Below, one piece after another: positions 7,141 through 14,685 of a stretch of 21,396 nucleotides of DNA (its first letter is position 1; each line of letters opens with the position of its first letter). The DNA comes from an uncultured Blautia sp. (GTDB lineage: Bacteria; Bacillota; Clostridia; Lachnospirales; Lachnospiraceae). The position numbers and the translations under genes were made by a program. The notes beneath the pieces are model-generated. The model was not told the origin of the DNA. It worked only from the letters and a program-made list of their open reading frames with translations, and made no database searches. The stretch is taken from NCBI GenBank assembly GCA_900549015.1, contig URMH01000047.1, positions 1-21,396 of the forward strand, in the 5' to 3' direction.

Positions 7141-7362
7141 ATGCCGCTGGAAAATCGTTTAAAGGAGTACAGGGCGCATCTTGGAATCAATCAGTCAGAT
7201 ATGGGAAAGCTTGCAGGCGTGTCCAGACAGACAATCAGCCTGATAGAAAGGGGAGATTATTCCCCGTCTGTTACTCTGGCGCTGAAGCTTGCAAAAATAT
7301 GTCAGGTGACAGTAGAGGATATTTTTACTTACGTTGAGGAGGAACAAAATGGAGAAAAATAA
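7141..7362 (+). CDS. Small Xre-family helix-turn-helix regulator, 73 aa
   Basis: A 73-residue protein consisting of one Cro/C1-type HTH domain: helices 2-3 read DMGKLAGVSRQTISLIERG (about 20-38), followed by YSPSVTLALKLAKICQVTVEDIF, the usual close of this compact family. Start ATG 7141 follows a G-rich ribosome binding region containing an unusual G11 run. The stop overlaps the start of the next gene by 14 bp. Small regulators of this type are often found beside DUF3169 membrane proteins and ABC exporters. It probably binds the TGACAA/TTGTCA sites in its own promoter as a repressor. The inducing signal is unknown. Confidence 0.93.
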   Translation: MPLENRLKEYRAHLGINQSDMGKLAGVSRQTISLIERGDYSPSVTLALKLAKICQVTVEDIFTYVEEEQNGEK

Positions 7363-8143
7363 GAAACATACATATCTGCACTATGCGTTGCTGTTTCTTC
7401 TGTTTACAGGAGGAGGCGCTGCTGCAGGCGCGGCGTTCAGTGCCAGTGGAATTGAAATTTACATTTCCGGCAGTATGGCGGCAGCGGGGGACGTGATCTT
7501 AAAAGGCGTAGGGGAAAATATGATTCTTCTGATGGTTCTCGATGTTGCAATGGCTGTGATTCTGGGAGAACTTTCTCTTTCCAGAATGAAAAAACTGTCA
7601 GCTCTTTTGGAAGGAGCGGAGGACGAAGAGGCAGACCGTCTGGAATATAAAATTGAAAAAGCCGGGTCAGTGGGAATTATCGGAAGTCAGATTGCCATTG
7701 TGGCAGGAATCATTCTTGTAGCTTTGTGGTATTCGGATTTTTCCAGAAATCCGGGAAATAAAGAAAGCATTGTCCTTGCAGGAGCCGTACTCTTGATCGC
7801 GGGCTGTTTTTACCAGGGCTTCTGGCAGGTGCGGTATGTGAAGCTGATCCAGAAGATGGAACCTGCAAAAAAAGGCGATCCCACGTCCATGAAATTTCAG
7901 AAGCAATGGCTGGAAAGCTGTGACGAGGCGGAAAAAATGCTGATCTATCAGAGCAGCTACAGGACGTACTGTTTTATGTCGGTTCTGCTGCCGTTTCTCA
8001 CAGTAGTTACAATGCTTGGACATCTGTTTTATAATACGGGGCTTCTCGCCATATTTGTGGTGGGATTTCTGTGGATCGCTATGGTATCTTCATACTGCTA
8101 TTTCTGCACAGTAAGCAGAAAAAGAAAACTGAACAGAGATTAA
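7349..8143 (+). CDS. DUF3169-like membrane protein
   Basis: A 264-residue integral membrane protein with about six hydrophobic segments (roughly 10-32, 53-75, 108-128, 138-155, 208-228, 230-250). It carries acidic, highly charged cytoplasmic loops (GAEDEEADRLEYKIEK) and a late motif CDEAEKMLIYQSSYR. The overall pattern and gene context (after a small Xre regulator and before an ABC exporter) fit the DUF3169 family, whose function is not established. ATG 7349 is chosen because GAGGAGGAA lies 4-5 nt upstream, within the end of the xre gene; the in-frame start at 7334 lies within that ribosome binding site. It may modulate or sense for the adjacent transporter, which is inference. Confidence 0.82.
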   Translation: MEKNKKHTYLHYALLFLLFTGGGAAAGAAFSASGIEIYISGSMAAAGDVILKGVGENMILLMVLDVAMAVILGELSLSRMKKLSALLEGAEDEEADRLEYKIEKAGSVGIIGSQIAIVAGIILVALWYSDFSRNPGNKESIVLAGAVLLIAGCFYQGFWQVRYVKLIQKMEPAKKGDPTSMKFQKQWLESCDEAEKMLIYQSSYRTYCFMSVLLPFLTVVTMLGHLFYNTGLLAIFVVGFLWIAMVSSYCYFCTVSRKRKLNRD

Positions 8144-8155
8144 GGGAGGAATTGT

Positions 8156-9073
8156 ATGAAACTGGAAGTAAGAAACCTGAAAAAGTCGTTTGGGGAGAAG
8201 GAAGTGCTCCACGGAATTTCCTTTTCCGTAAAAAGCGGAAGCGCCCTTGGGCTTCTGGGAAGAAACGGAGCGGGAAAAACAACCACGATCCGCATTCTTA
8301 TGGACGTGTTTAAAGCAACGGAAGGAAGCGTTCTTCTCAATGGAAAGCCATTTGTTCCCAGGGAACATCAGATAGGGTATCTTCCGGAGGAGAGAGGGCT
8401 TTATCCGAAAAAGACGGTGAGCGAGCAGCTTACTTACATGGGAATGCTTCGTGGGTTAAGTCAGAAAGCTGCAAAGGAAAATACGGAGCGCTGGCTTTCG
8501 CGAATGGGAGTGTCTCAGTATGCAAAGCAGAAGCTTGAGACGCTTTCCAAAGGAAATCAGCAGAAGGTTCAGCTTGCCCAGACACTTGTGTGCGAGCCGG
8601 ATATTATTATTCTTGACGAGCCTTTTTCCGGGCTTGACCCTGTCAATTCCCAGATTTTAAAGGACGTGATCAGGGAACAGATTGAAAAAGGGAAGCTTGT
8701 GATTTTTTCCAGCCACCAGATGAGCTATGTGGAGGAATTTTGCGAGGAGATCGCTATTTTAAATCATGGGGAAGTGGTTCTTGGCGGAGATCTGAAAGAG
8801 ATCAAGAGAGAGTTTGGAAAAGACAGACTCGTTCTTTCCAGTCTTGAGGAGACGCCGGAGGCGCTTTCCAGACGCCTTTCCGATACCATGCGTCATCTTC
8901 TTGAGGTGGAAAAGGTACAGAAGGACAGGGTGATTATCCGGGAAAAAGAGCCGGGCAGAAAAAAGGAGATTCTGGAAGGGCTTCTTGCGCAGGACGTGGA
9001 TCTGGAATATTTCGGCTTATATGAGCCGTCCCTTAACGATATATTTGTGGAAAAGGCAGGTGACGAGGCATGA
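8156..9073 (+). CDS. ABC transporter ATP-binding protein (NatA-like, with C-terminal DUF4162-type region)
   Basis: A 305-residue ATPase with Walker A GRNGAGKTT (35-43), Q-loop replaced by the short IGYLPEERGLYPK segment, signature LSKGNQQKVQLAQ, Walker B IIILDEP, D-loop SGLDP and switch SSHQ. The YLPEERGLY motif is typical of NatA/YhaQ-like exporters, and the last 80 residues form the DUF4162-like C-terminal region ending in SLNDIFVEKAG. ATG 8156 follows GGGAGGAA, 12 bp after the DUF3169 gene. The stop overlaps the permease start (ATGA, 9070-9073). With it, this should form an exporter. NatAB of Bacillus exports Na+, but many relatives handle antibiotics or peptides; the cargo here is unknown. 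Confidence 0.93.
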   Translation: MKLEVRNLKKSFGEKEVLHGISFSVKSGSALGLLGRNGAGKTTTIRILMDVFKATEGSVLLNGKPFVPREHQIGYLPEERGLYPKKTVSEQLTYMGMLRGLSQKAAKENTERWLSRMGVSQYAKQKLETLSKGNQQKVQLAQTLVCEPDIIILDEPFSGLDPVNSQILKDVIREQIEKGKLVIFSSHQMSYVEEFCEEIAILNHGEVVLGGDLKEIKREFGKDRLVLSSLEETPEALSRRLSDTMRHLLEVEKVQKDRVIIREKEPGRKKEILEGLLAQDVDLEYFGLYEPSLNDIFVEKAGDEA

Positions 9074-10302
9074 AACAGTTTTTAACCGTATTAAAATTTG
9101 AACTGAACAACTACTTTAAAAATAAAAGCTTTATCATTACAACGGTTGTGTTTGCCATTTTACTGGCAGGAGTTGTCATTGTGCCTGCTTTTATTCCGGG
9201 GCTTCTGGGAGAAAAAGACCCGGTGGAGGAGCAGAAGGAAGCTGAGGAAAATCTGGACGCTCTTGGAATTTACGCCGCAACAGACGAGGTGAAAGATCTG
9301 GACAGCCTGCTTCTTCGTATGCCTGCTGACTGGAAGGTATATGAAGATGAGGATTCCCTTAAAAAAGCAGTAAAAGACGGAGAGACAGAGGCAGGCTTTA
9401 TTCTGAATGGCATCAGTGACGTCACTTATGTAGTAAACGATATGGAAATGAGCGACAGAAAATCAGACGCCTTCCAGGAAGCGCTTGCCCAGGAAATTAA
9501 GGAACAGAAGCTTATTGAGGCGGGGATTTCAAAAGAGGAAATCAAATCTCTGGAAAACATGCAGATTAGTGTAACACCGGAAATTCTTGGCAAGAACAGC
9601 GCGAAAAACTATATGTACACGTATATTCTTGTATTTATTCTTTACTTCCTGATTCTTTTCTACGGACAGATGATTGCGGTTGCAGTCACAACAGAGAAAA
9701 GCAATCGTGCCATTGAGATTCTTGTGACAAGCGTAAATCCAAACAGCCTGATTTTCGGAAAGGTGCTTGCCGGAGCAGTCGCAGGCATTCTGCAGATGAC
9801 GGTAATCCTTGGAGCAGGCTTTGGTGCATATCATGTGTTTAAGGATAAGTGGGGAGGAATGCTTGATTTCCTTTTCAACATTCCCGGAAAGGTACTGTTA
9901 TCTTTCGTTATATTTGGGATTTTAAGCTATCTTCTTTATGCTTTTATTTACGGGGCACTTGGAGCGATGGTTTCAAAAACAGAGGATATAAGCAAAAGCT
10001 CCTCCACGATCACATTTATTTATGTGGCTTCCTTCCTGATCGGAATGTTCTGTCTTTCTGACTGCAACGGGCTTCTTGCGAAGATTGCCTCCTTTATTCC
10101 GTTCACTTCCGGAAACGCCATGTTTATCCGCATTTCTATGGGAAGTGTGGCTGTGTGGGAAATCCTGGTATCCGGAGTGATTCTTGCAGGTTCCTGCGTG
10201 GTGACAGGGAGTCTTGCGGCAAAACTGTTCCGTTTTGGAACGCTTCACTATGGAAATCCGCTGAAAATCAGGAATGTGCTGAAAAAGCTGAGGCAGCAGT
10301 GA
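9070..10302 (+). CDS. ABC transporter permease (NatB-like)
   Basis: A 410-residue permease. One N-terminal membrane helix (about 20-43), a large extracytoplasmic domain of about 135 residues rich in Glu/Asp/Lys (44-180), then five membrane helices (about 185-207, 233-255, 277-300, 313-335, 360-383). The motif VTTEKSNRAIEILVTSVNP after helix 2 is the signature of the NatB/YhaP branch of ABC-2 permeases. It starts inside the ATPase stop codon region, so the two are translationally coupled. A terminator-like hairpin follows at 10357-10386. The role in export is clear from the family; the cargo is not. Confidence 0.93.
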   Translation: MKQFLTVLKFELNNYFKNKSFIITTVVFAILLAGVVIVPAFIPGLLGEKDPVEEQKEAEENLDALGIYAATDEVKDLDSLLLRMPADWKVYEDEDSLKKAVKDGETEAGFILNGISDVTYVVNDMEMSDRKSDAFQEALAQEIKEQKLIEAGISKEEIKSLENMQISVTPEILGKNSAKNYMYTYILVFILYFLILFYGQMIAVAVTTEKSNRAIEILVTSVNPNSLIFGKVLAGAVAGILQMTVILGAGFGAYHVFKDKWGGMLDFLFNIPGKVLLSFVIFGILSYLLYAFIYGALGAMVSKTEDISKSSSTITFIYVASFLIGMFCLSDCNGLLAKIASFIPFTSGNAMFIRISMGSVAVWEILVSGVILAGSCVVTGSLAAKLFRFGTLHYGNPLKIRNVLKKLRQQ

Positions 10303-10332
10303 GAAACCCTGCATAAAACACAAGAATACGGA

Positions 10333-10338
10333 TATACT
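10333..10338 (+). promoter_or_regulatory. Possible -10 element upstream of the DMT-type transporter
   Basis: TATACT at 10333-10338 lies 18 bp before the hairpin at 10357-10386. I see no convincing -35, so this is weak. If used, the transcript would begin just before the hairpin, which could then act as an attenuator. Confidence 0.3.
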
Positions 10339-10356
10339 TTACAAAAAACAGAAACG

Positions 10357-10386
10357 GGAGGTGCTGCTTATGCAGTGCCTCCTTTT
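10357..10386 (+). terminator. Terminator or attenuator hairpin after the NatAB-like exporter
   Basis: GGAGGTGCTGC (10357-10367) pairs with GCAGTGCCTCC (10372-10382), with two internal G:U pairs, over a TTAT loop, followed by TTTT. It ends only 23 bp before the next gene start, leaving no room for a promoter between. Confidence 0.75.
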
Positions 10387-10409
10387 CACAGGATATGGAG
10401 GAATGTTTT

Positions 10410-10844
10410 ATGTGGGGTATTATCGTTGCATTGATTTCAGGGGCGCTTATGAGCGTGCAGGGCGTGTTTAACACAGAGGTGACGAAGCAGAGCAGTCTGT
10501 GGGTGTCTACAGGCTGGGTGCAGTTTTCGGCCCTTCTCGTGTGCGTGGCAGCCTGGTTTTTTACGGGAAGAGACAGCGTGGGCGCTTTGTGGCAGGTGGA
10601 CAATAAGTACACGCTTCTGGGAGGCGTGATTGGCGCGTTTATCACAGTTACGGTTATTCAGAGCATGAGCCTTCTCGGACCTGCAAAGGCGGCGATGCTT
10701 ATTGTTATTTCGCAGCTTGCCGTGGCGTATATCATAGAACTGTTTGGACTCTTTGGGGTGGAGAAGGCTGCTTTTGAATGGAGAAAAGTCATGGGAATGC
10801 TCATTGCCATTCTCGGAATTGTAATTTTTAAATGGCAAAAATAA
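10410..10844 (+). CDS. Small DMT-superfamily transporter (DUF606/YdcZ-like)
   Basis: A 144-residue protein with about four to five membrane helices (roughly 1-20, 33-53, 72-92, 96-117, 125-142) and the motifs GALMSVQGVFNTEV at the N-terminus and SQLAVAYIIELFG, characteristic of the YdcZ/DUF606 half-size DMT transporters. These usually dimerise or pair with a second copy; no paralogue is adjacent here. ATG 10410 is chosen because GGAGG (10397-10401) lies 8 nt upstream; an in-frame ATG at 10395 overlaps that site. The gene sits directly after a terminator-like hairpin and before the comEA operon. The substrate is unknown. Confidence 0.87.
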   Translation: MWGIIVALISGALMSVQGVFNTEVTKQSSLWVSTGWVQFSALLVCVAAWFFTGRDSVGALWQVDNKYTLLGGVIGAFITVTVIQSMSLLGPAKAAMLIVISQLAVAYIIELFGLFGVEKAAFEWRKVMGMLIAILGIVIFKWQK

Positions 10845-10853
10845 AGATTGGTA

Positions 10854-10882
10854 TTGTAAAAGTTTCCATAGTTCGTTAAAAT
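10854..10882 (+). promoter_or_regulatory. Candidate promoter of the comEA operon
   Basis: TTGTAA (10854-10859), a 17-bp spacer and TAAAAT (10877-10882), 64 bp upstream of comEA. The match is moderate. No terminator is visible after the preceding DMT gene, so readthrough is also possible. Confidence 0.5.
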
Positions 10883-10946
10883 AAGGTATGGTTTGTATGA
10901 AAATGGGGCATTTGTTTTTTCGAACAGGAAAGGAAGTGACCCATAC

Positions 10947-11591
10947 ATGAAAAAGAAAGCTGCTTTATTATGTATCTGGCTTTTGTGCGCGGCAATGACA
11001 GGCTGCCGCGACAGGGAGGCGGAGTTTTTAAAGGAAGCAGAATCGGAGGAGACTGCGCTGGCAGAGGAGCAGGAAAATACGCCTGTGCCCTCGGAAATAC
11101 CGAAAGCCACAGAGCCTCCGAAGAAACAGGAAATATATGTAGACGTATGCGGAGCCGTGGCAGAGCCGGGAGTATTCTGTCTTCCGGAGGGAAGCCGTGT
11201 GTTTCAGGCAATCGAGGCAGCAGGAGGATTTCTTCCTGAGGCGGCGGAAAATTACGTGAACCGCGCCCAGGGGCTTTCTGACGGGGAACAGCTTTATGTC
11301 CCTACAAAGGAAGAAGCCCTTACAATGGAGCGGACAGATGCGGTGTCTTCCGGGGAAGAGAAGGACGAAGCGCCAGAGGGCGGCACGGAACATGCAGGAA
11401 AAGTAAACTTAAATACTGCAGACGAGACGGAGCTTTGCACTCTGACAGGAATCGGAGCTTCCAAAGCGAAGGCGATCATCGCATACAGGGAGGAAAACGG
11501 TCCCTTTGCTTCCATAGAAGACCTGATGAAGGTAGAGGGAATTAAGGAAGGGACTTTTCATAAAATCAAGGACGAAATAGAAGTGGGATAA
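10947..11591 (+). CDS. comEA: ComEA, DNA-binding competence protein, predicted lipoprotein
   Basis: ComEA binds DNA outside the membrane and passes it to the ComEC channel. The 214-residue protein begins with a signal peptide ending in the lipobox MTGC (Cys20), then an acidic and Pro-rich linker (21-65), an SLBB domain (about 66-125, IYVDVCGAVAEPGVF), a second acidic linker, and a C-terminal helix-hairpin-helix region (about 150-213) with VNLNTADETEL and LTGIGASKAKAI. ATG 10947 is preferred over 10893 because AGGAAGG-like sequence precedes it and a signal peptide starts there. Bacillus ComEA is anchored by a membrane helix; here a lipid anchor is likely. It heads a closely spaced operon with a two-component system and comEC. 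Confidence 0.9.
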   Translation: MKKKAALLCIWLLCAAMTGCRDREAEFLKEAESEETALAEEQENTPVPSEIPKATEPPKKQEIYVDVCGAVAEPGVFCLPEGSRVFQAIEAAGGFLPEAAENYVNRAQGLSDGEQLYVPTKEEALTMERTDAVSSGEEKDEAPEGGTEHAGKVNLNTADETELCTLTGIGASKAKAIIAYREENGPFASIEDLMKVEGIKEGTFHKIKDEIEVG

Positions 11592-11603
11592 AGGAGAAAT
11601 TAA

Positions 11604-12293
11604 ATGAGCAGGAAAGTATTGGTAGTAGATGACGAAAAGCTGATTGTAAAAGGAATCCGTTTCAGCCTGGAGCAGGACGGAATGGAAGTGGACTGCGCTT
11701 ACGACGGTGAGGAAGCTCTTGAGAAAGCGAAAGAAAAGAAATATGACATCATTCTTCTTGACCTGATGCTTCCAAAGATGGACGGGTTTGAGGTGTGCCA
11801 GCAGATCCGTGAATTTTCAAATGTTCCCATTGTCATGCTTACTGCCAAGGGAGAGGACATGGATAAGATTCTGGGACTGGAGTACGGAGCAGACGATTAT
11901 ATAACAAAGCCTTTTAATATTCTGGAGGTCAAGGCGCGAATTAAGGCGATTATCCGCCGTGCAGGAAGTGACCGCGAGGAGAAGGAAAAGGCGAAGATAA
12001 TGGAAATCGGCGACCTGAAAATGGACTGCGAGGGCAGAAGAGTCTTTATCGCGGGAAGAGAAATCAACCTGACGGCAAAAGAGTTCGATGTTCTGGAGCT
12101 TCTTGTGTTTAATCCCAATAAGGTGTACAGCCGTGAAAACCTGCTGAACATTGTGTGGGGATATGAATACCCTGGTGATGTGAGAACAGTGGACGTACAT
12201 ATCCGACGTCTCCGTGAAAAAATTGAGGCAAATCCCAGTGAGCCAAAATACGTGCACACCAAATGGGGTGTGGGATATTATTTCCAGGCATAA
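11604..12293 (+). CDS. OmpR/PhoB-family response regulator (WalR/PhoP-like)
   Basis: A 229-residue regulator. The receiver domain has VDDE (8-11), phospho-acceptor D53 in ILLDLMLP, T80 in VMLTAKGED and K102 in ITKPF. The C-terminal winged helix (about 130-228) has LTAKEFDVLELL, VWGYEYPGDVRTVDVHI and the wing TKWGVGYYF, all close to the WalR/PhoP group. ATG 11604 follows AAAGGAGAAA, 12 bp after comEA, and the kinase gene starts 8 bp later. The WalR name is not certain because the kinase lacks a PAS domain. Its location between comEA and comEC suggests it may control this operon or envelope functions; the targets are unknown. Confidence 0.93.
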   Translation: MSRKVLVVDDEKLIVKGIRFSLEQDGMEVDCAYDGEEALEKAKEKKYDIILLDLMLPKMDGFEVCQQIREFSNVPIVMLTAKGEDMDKILGLEYGADDYITKPFNILEVKARIKAIIRRAGSDREEKEKAKIMEIGDLKMDCEGRRVFIAGREINLTAKEFDVLELLVFNPNKVYSRENLLNIVWGYEYPGDVRTVDVHIRRLREKIEANPSEPKYVHTKWGVGYYFQA

Positions 12294-12301
12294 GATAAGC
12301 T

Positions 12302-13729
12302 ATGAAGGAAAAAGCAAAGAAAAACTTTTTTAAAAGTCTTCGCTTTCGTATCCTGATTATTCTGATCATTCTGGGAATTGTGCCAAGTGTCATTGTAACA
12401 AGAACGGTTATCACAAACTATGAGGATAAAGCCATTGCAAACAGAAGTGCAAGTGTGAGAAGCCAGTGTGACATTTTGTGCAGCCTGTTGATACAGGAAA
12501 ATTATCTCAATGACTCCAGCTCGCAGGTTGTAAACAGCAAGCTGGAGTTGTTGTCTAATATTTACAGCGGAAGGATTATTCTTGTAGACAGGGACTTCAG
12601 AGTAGTAAAAGATACGTATGGTGCAGATGAGGGAAAGACACTTATTTCTCCCCTTGTGGTAAAGTGTTTTCAGGGAAAAAAGCCGGAGCGTTTTGACAGT
12701 AGGAATCAGACACTGCAGATAGCAGTTCCCATTGTAAGCCCGGATGTAAAACAGCTTCAGGGAGCTATGCTTGTAACGGTTTCCACAAGTGAGATTGCAG
12801 CGACTATTGACGCACTGGAACAGAGAGAGGTTCTTATTGTTGGATGCATTATTGTGCTTTCCATTTTTCTTGGATATATCCTCTCTACGATTCTTGTAAA
12901 GCCTTTTGCAAGAGTGACAAAGGCAATCGAGGATTTGACAGACGGCTATCAGAATGAAGATATTTCTGTGCCGGATTATACAGAGACAGCTCTGATCACA
13001 GATGCGTTTAACAAGATGCTGGGACGAATGAAGGTGTTGGATGAATCGAGACAGGAATTTGTTTCCAATGTGTCTCACGAGCTGAAGACTCCTATGACGT
13101 CCATGAAGGTGCTTGCAGATTCGCTTGTAGGTCAGGAAGGTGTTCCGGAAGAGCTTTATCAGGAGTTTCTTTCTGATATTACAGCGGAGATTGACAGGGA
13201 GAATAAGATTATTTCCGACCTTCTTACCCTTGTAAAAATGGATAAGAAGGCAGATGATATAAATATTTCTCATATGGACATCAATCATCTTCTGGAGGAT
13301 ATTTTAAAACGCCTTCGTCCTATTGCAGATATGAGAAATATTGATTTGATTCTGGATTGTTTCCGGCCTGTGGAAGCAGATGTGGATGAAGTGAAATTCA
13401 CTCTTGCAGTGAGCAATCTTGTGGAGAACGGAATTAAGTACAATGTAGATGAAGGCTGGGTTCGTGTTTCTCTGGATGCAGACCATAAATATTTTTATGT
13501 GACAGTGGCAGATTCGGGAATGGGTATTCCGGAAGAGTCCATAGAGCGGATTTTCGAGCGCTTTTATCGTGTGGATAAATCCCATTCAAAGGAAATCGGC
13601 GGAACAGGTCTTGGACTTGCCATTACAAGAAGTACAATAGCCATGCACCACGGAACGATTAAAGTATTCAGTAAGGAAGGGGAGGGAACTACGTTTTCCG
13701 TCCGCATTCCTCTGTCATATATTCCATAG
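12302..13729 (+). CDS. Sensor histidine kinase with HAMP domain (WalK/PhoR-like)
   Basis: A 475-residue kinase. Helix 1 (about 15-36), an extracytoplasmic sensor segment of about 140 residues (37-177, double Cache or PAS-like in size), helix 2 (about 178-200), HAMP (about 200-252), HisKA with H-box VSHELKTP (H259), and a HATPase domain with N-box VSNLVENGIKYN, G1 DSGMGIP, F-box ERFYRVDK and G2 GGTGLGLAI. All catalytic boxes are intact, unlike the kinase at 5643-7025. No cytoplasmic PAS is evident, a difference from Bacillus WalK. The ribosome binding site is weak, 8 bp after the regulator gene. A GerMN lipoprotein gene follows, which may act as an accessory sensor by analogy only. Confidence 0.92.
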   Translation: MKEKAKKNFFKSLRFRILIILIILGIVPSVIVTRTVITNYEDKAIANRSASVRSQCDILCSLLIQENYLNDSSSQVVNSKLELLSNIYSGRIILVDRDFRVVKDTYGADEGKTLISPLVVKCFQGKKPERFDSRNQTLQIAVPIVSPDVKQLQGAMLVTVSTSEIAATIDALEQREVLIVGCIIVLSIFLGYILSTILVKPFARVTKAIEDLTDGYQNEDISVPDYTETALITDAFNKMLGRMKVLDESRQEFVSNVSHELKTPMTSMKVLADSLVGQEGVPEELYQEFLSDITAEIDRENKIISDLLTLVKMDKKADDINISHMDINHLLEDILKRLRPIADMRNIDLILDCFRPVEADVDEVKFTLAVSNLVENGIKYNVDEGWVRVSLDADHKYFYVTVADSGMGIPEESIERIFERFYRVDKSHSKEIGGTGLGLAITRSTIAMHHGTIKVFSKEGEGTTFSVRIPLSYIP

Positions 13730-13737
13730 GAGGTGCA

Positions 13738-14685
13738 ATGGTGAAGAAAATATGGAAGCTGCTTCTTCCTGTTCTGATTCTCTGTATTGTCGTTTCCGGC
13801 TGTACCATAGAGGAAGAATCCCGGCAGGAGGAAGATAGCAAATATCGTTTTTATTATCTGAATTCATCGGAGACAGGTTTGGAAAGCGAGCCGTATACTC
13901 CCAAAGAAGAGACGGCAGATTTTATGCTTCCGGATCTTATGAGCCGGTTAAATGCAAAAGAGGACAGCCTGTCCGGAATCAGTCTTCTTCCGGAAGAGGT
14001 AGAAATTACCTCTTATCAAATTGCGGATACTGTTGTAAGTGTAGAATTTAACAGTCGGTATAAAAAGATAAGTGCGGCAAGAGAGGTGCTCACAAGAGCC
14101 GGGGTTGTAAAAACTCTTTTGCAGATTCCGGGAATAGAGGCTGTTAAGTTTTATATAGGACAGGAAGAACTGAAAAATTCAAAAAAAGAGCCGGTAGGGG
14201 AAATGAATGAGAATACCTTTGCAGAGGTTTCCTCAAAAGATATAGGAACTTACCGCTCAGATACGTTTACTCTTTATTTTACAGATAAAGAGGGAAAGCA
14301 TCTTGTGGAAGAGAAACGAAAAGTATATTACAGGCACAATATTCCAAAGGTGCGAGTGGCTCTTGAACAGCTTGCAAAAGGGCCGATGGAAGAAAATCAT
14401 TTTCAAACGATACCGGAGAATACCAGGCTTTTAAATGTTACAGTGGCAGATGGCGCATGTTACGTTGATGTTAATCCTGTATTTGTAGATTATGCGCTTA
14501 CGAATGTAGAAGAAAGCATTCCGATATACTCCGTTGTGAATACTGTCCTTGCAGCCTGCGATGCAGAGAAGGTGGAGATTTCCGTTTCAGGGCAGAGAGA
14601 AGTGGTTTTTCGTGAAAATATGAATCTTTATAACTTTTATAAGTGGAATGAGGATATTATTTCCGGAAAGGATAAAGAAGAATGA
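13738..14685 (+). CDS. GerMN-domain lipoprotein
   Basis: A 315-residue predicted lipoprotein. A basic start (MVKKIWK), hydrophobic stretch and lipobox VSGC (Cys22) are followed by a degenerate first GerMN-like domain (about 40-140) and a better conserved second one (about 165-290) with RVALEQLAKGP, VADGACYVDVNPVF and YSVVNTVLA. GerM of Bacillus works in spore envelope assembly, while LpqB-type GerMN lipoproteins partner with sensor kinases in Actinobacteria. Its place directly after a kinase gene, 8 bp apart with AGGAGG, makes a role in signal input conceivable. The stop overlaps comEC by 4 bp (ATGA). Confidence 0.88.
   Translation: MVKKIWKLLLPVLILCIVVSGCTIEEESRQEEDSKYRFYYLNSSETGLESEPYTPKEETADFMLPDLMSRLNAKEDSLSGISLLPEEVEITSYQIADTVVSVEFNSRYKKISAAREVLTRAGVVKTLLQIPGIEAVKFYIGQEELKNSKKEPVGEMNENTFAEVSSKDIGTYRSDTFTLYFTDKEGKHLVEEKRKVYYRHNIPKVRVALEQLAKGPMEENHFQTIPENTRLLNVTVADGACYVDVNPVFVDYALTNVEESIPIYSVVNTVLAACDAEKVEISVSGQREVVFRENMNLYNFYKWNEDIISGKDKEE

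Noticed and set aside
10845..10946. Terminator for the DMT transporter
   Set aside because: Only short, widely separated complementary segments are present; no compact hairpin with T-run.
12278..13288. 336-codon open frame on the - strand inside the sensor kinase gene
   Set aside because: The + strand encodes a kinase with all catalytic boxes; the antisense frame is Cys/His/Arg-rich and shows no domain.
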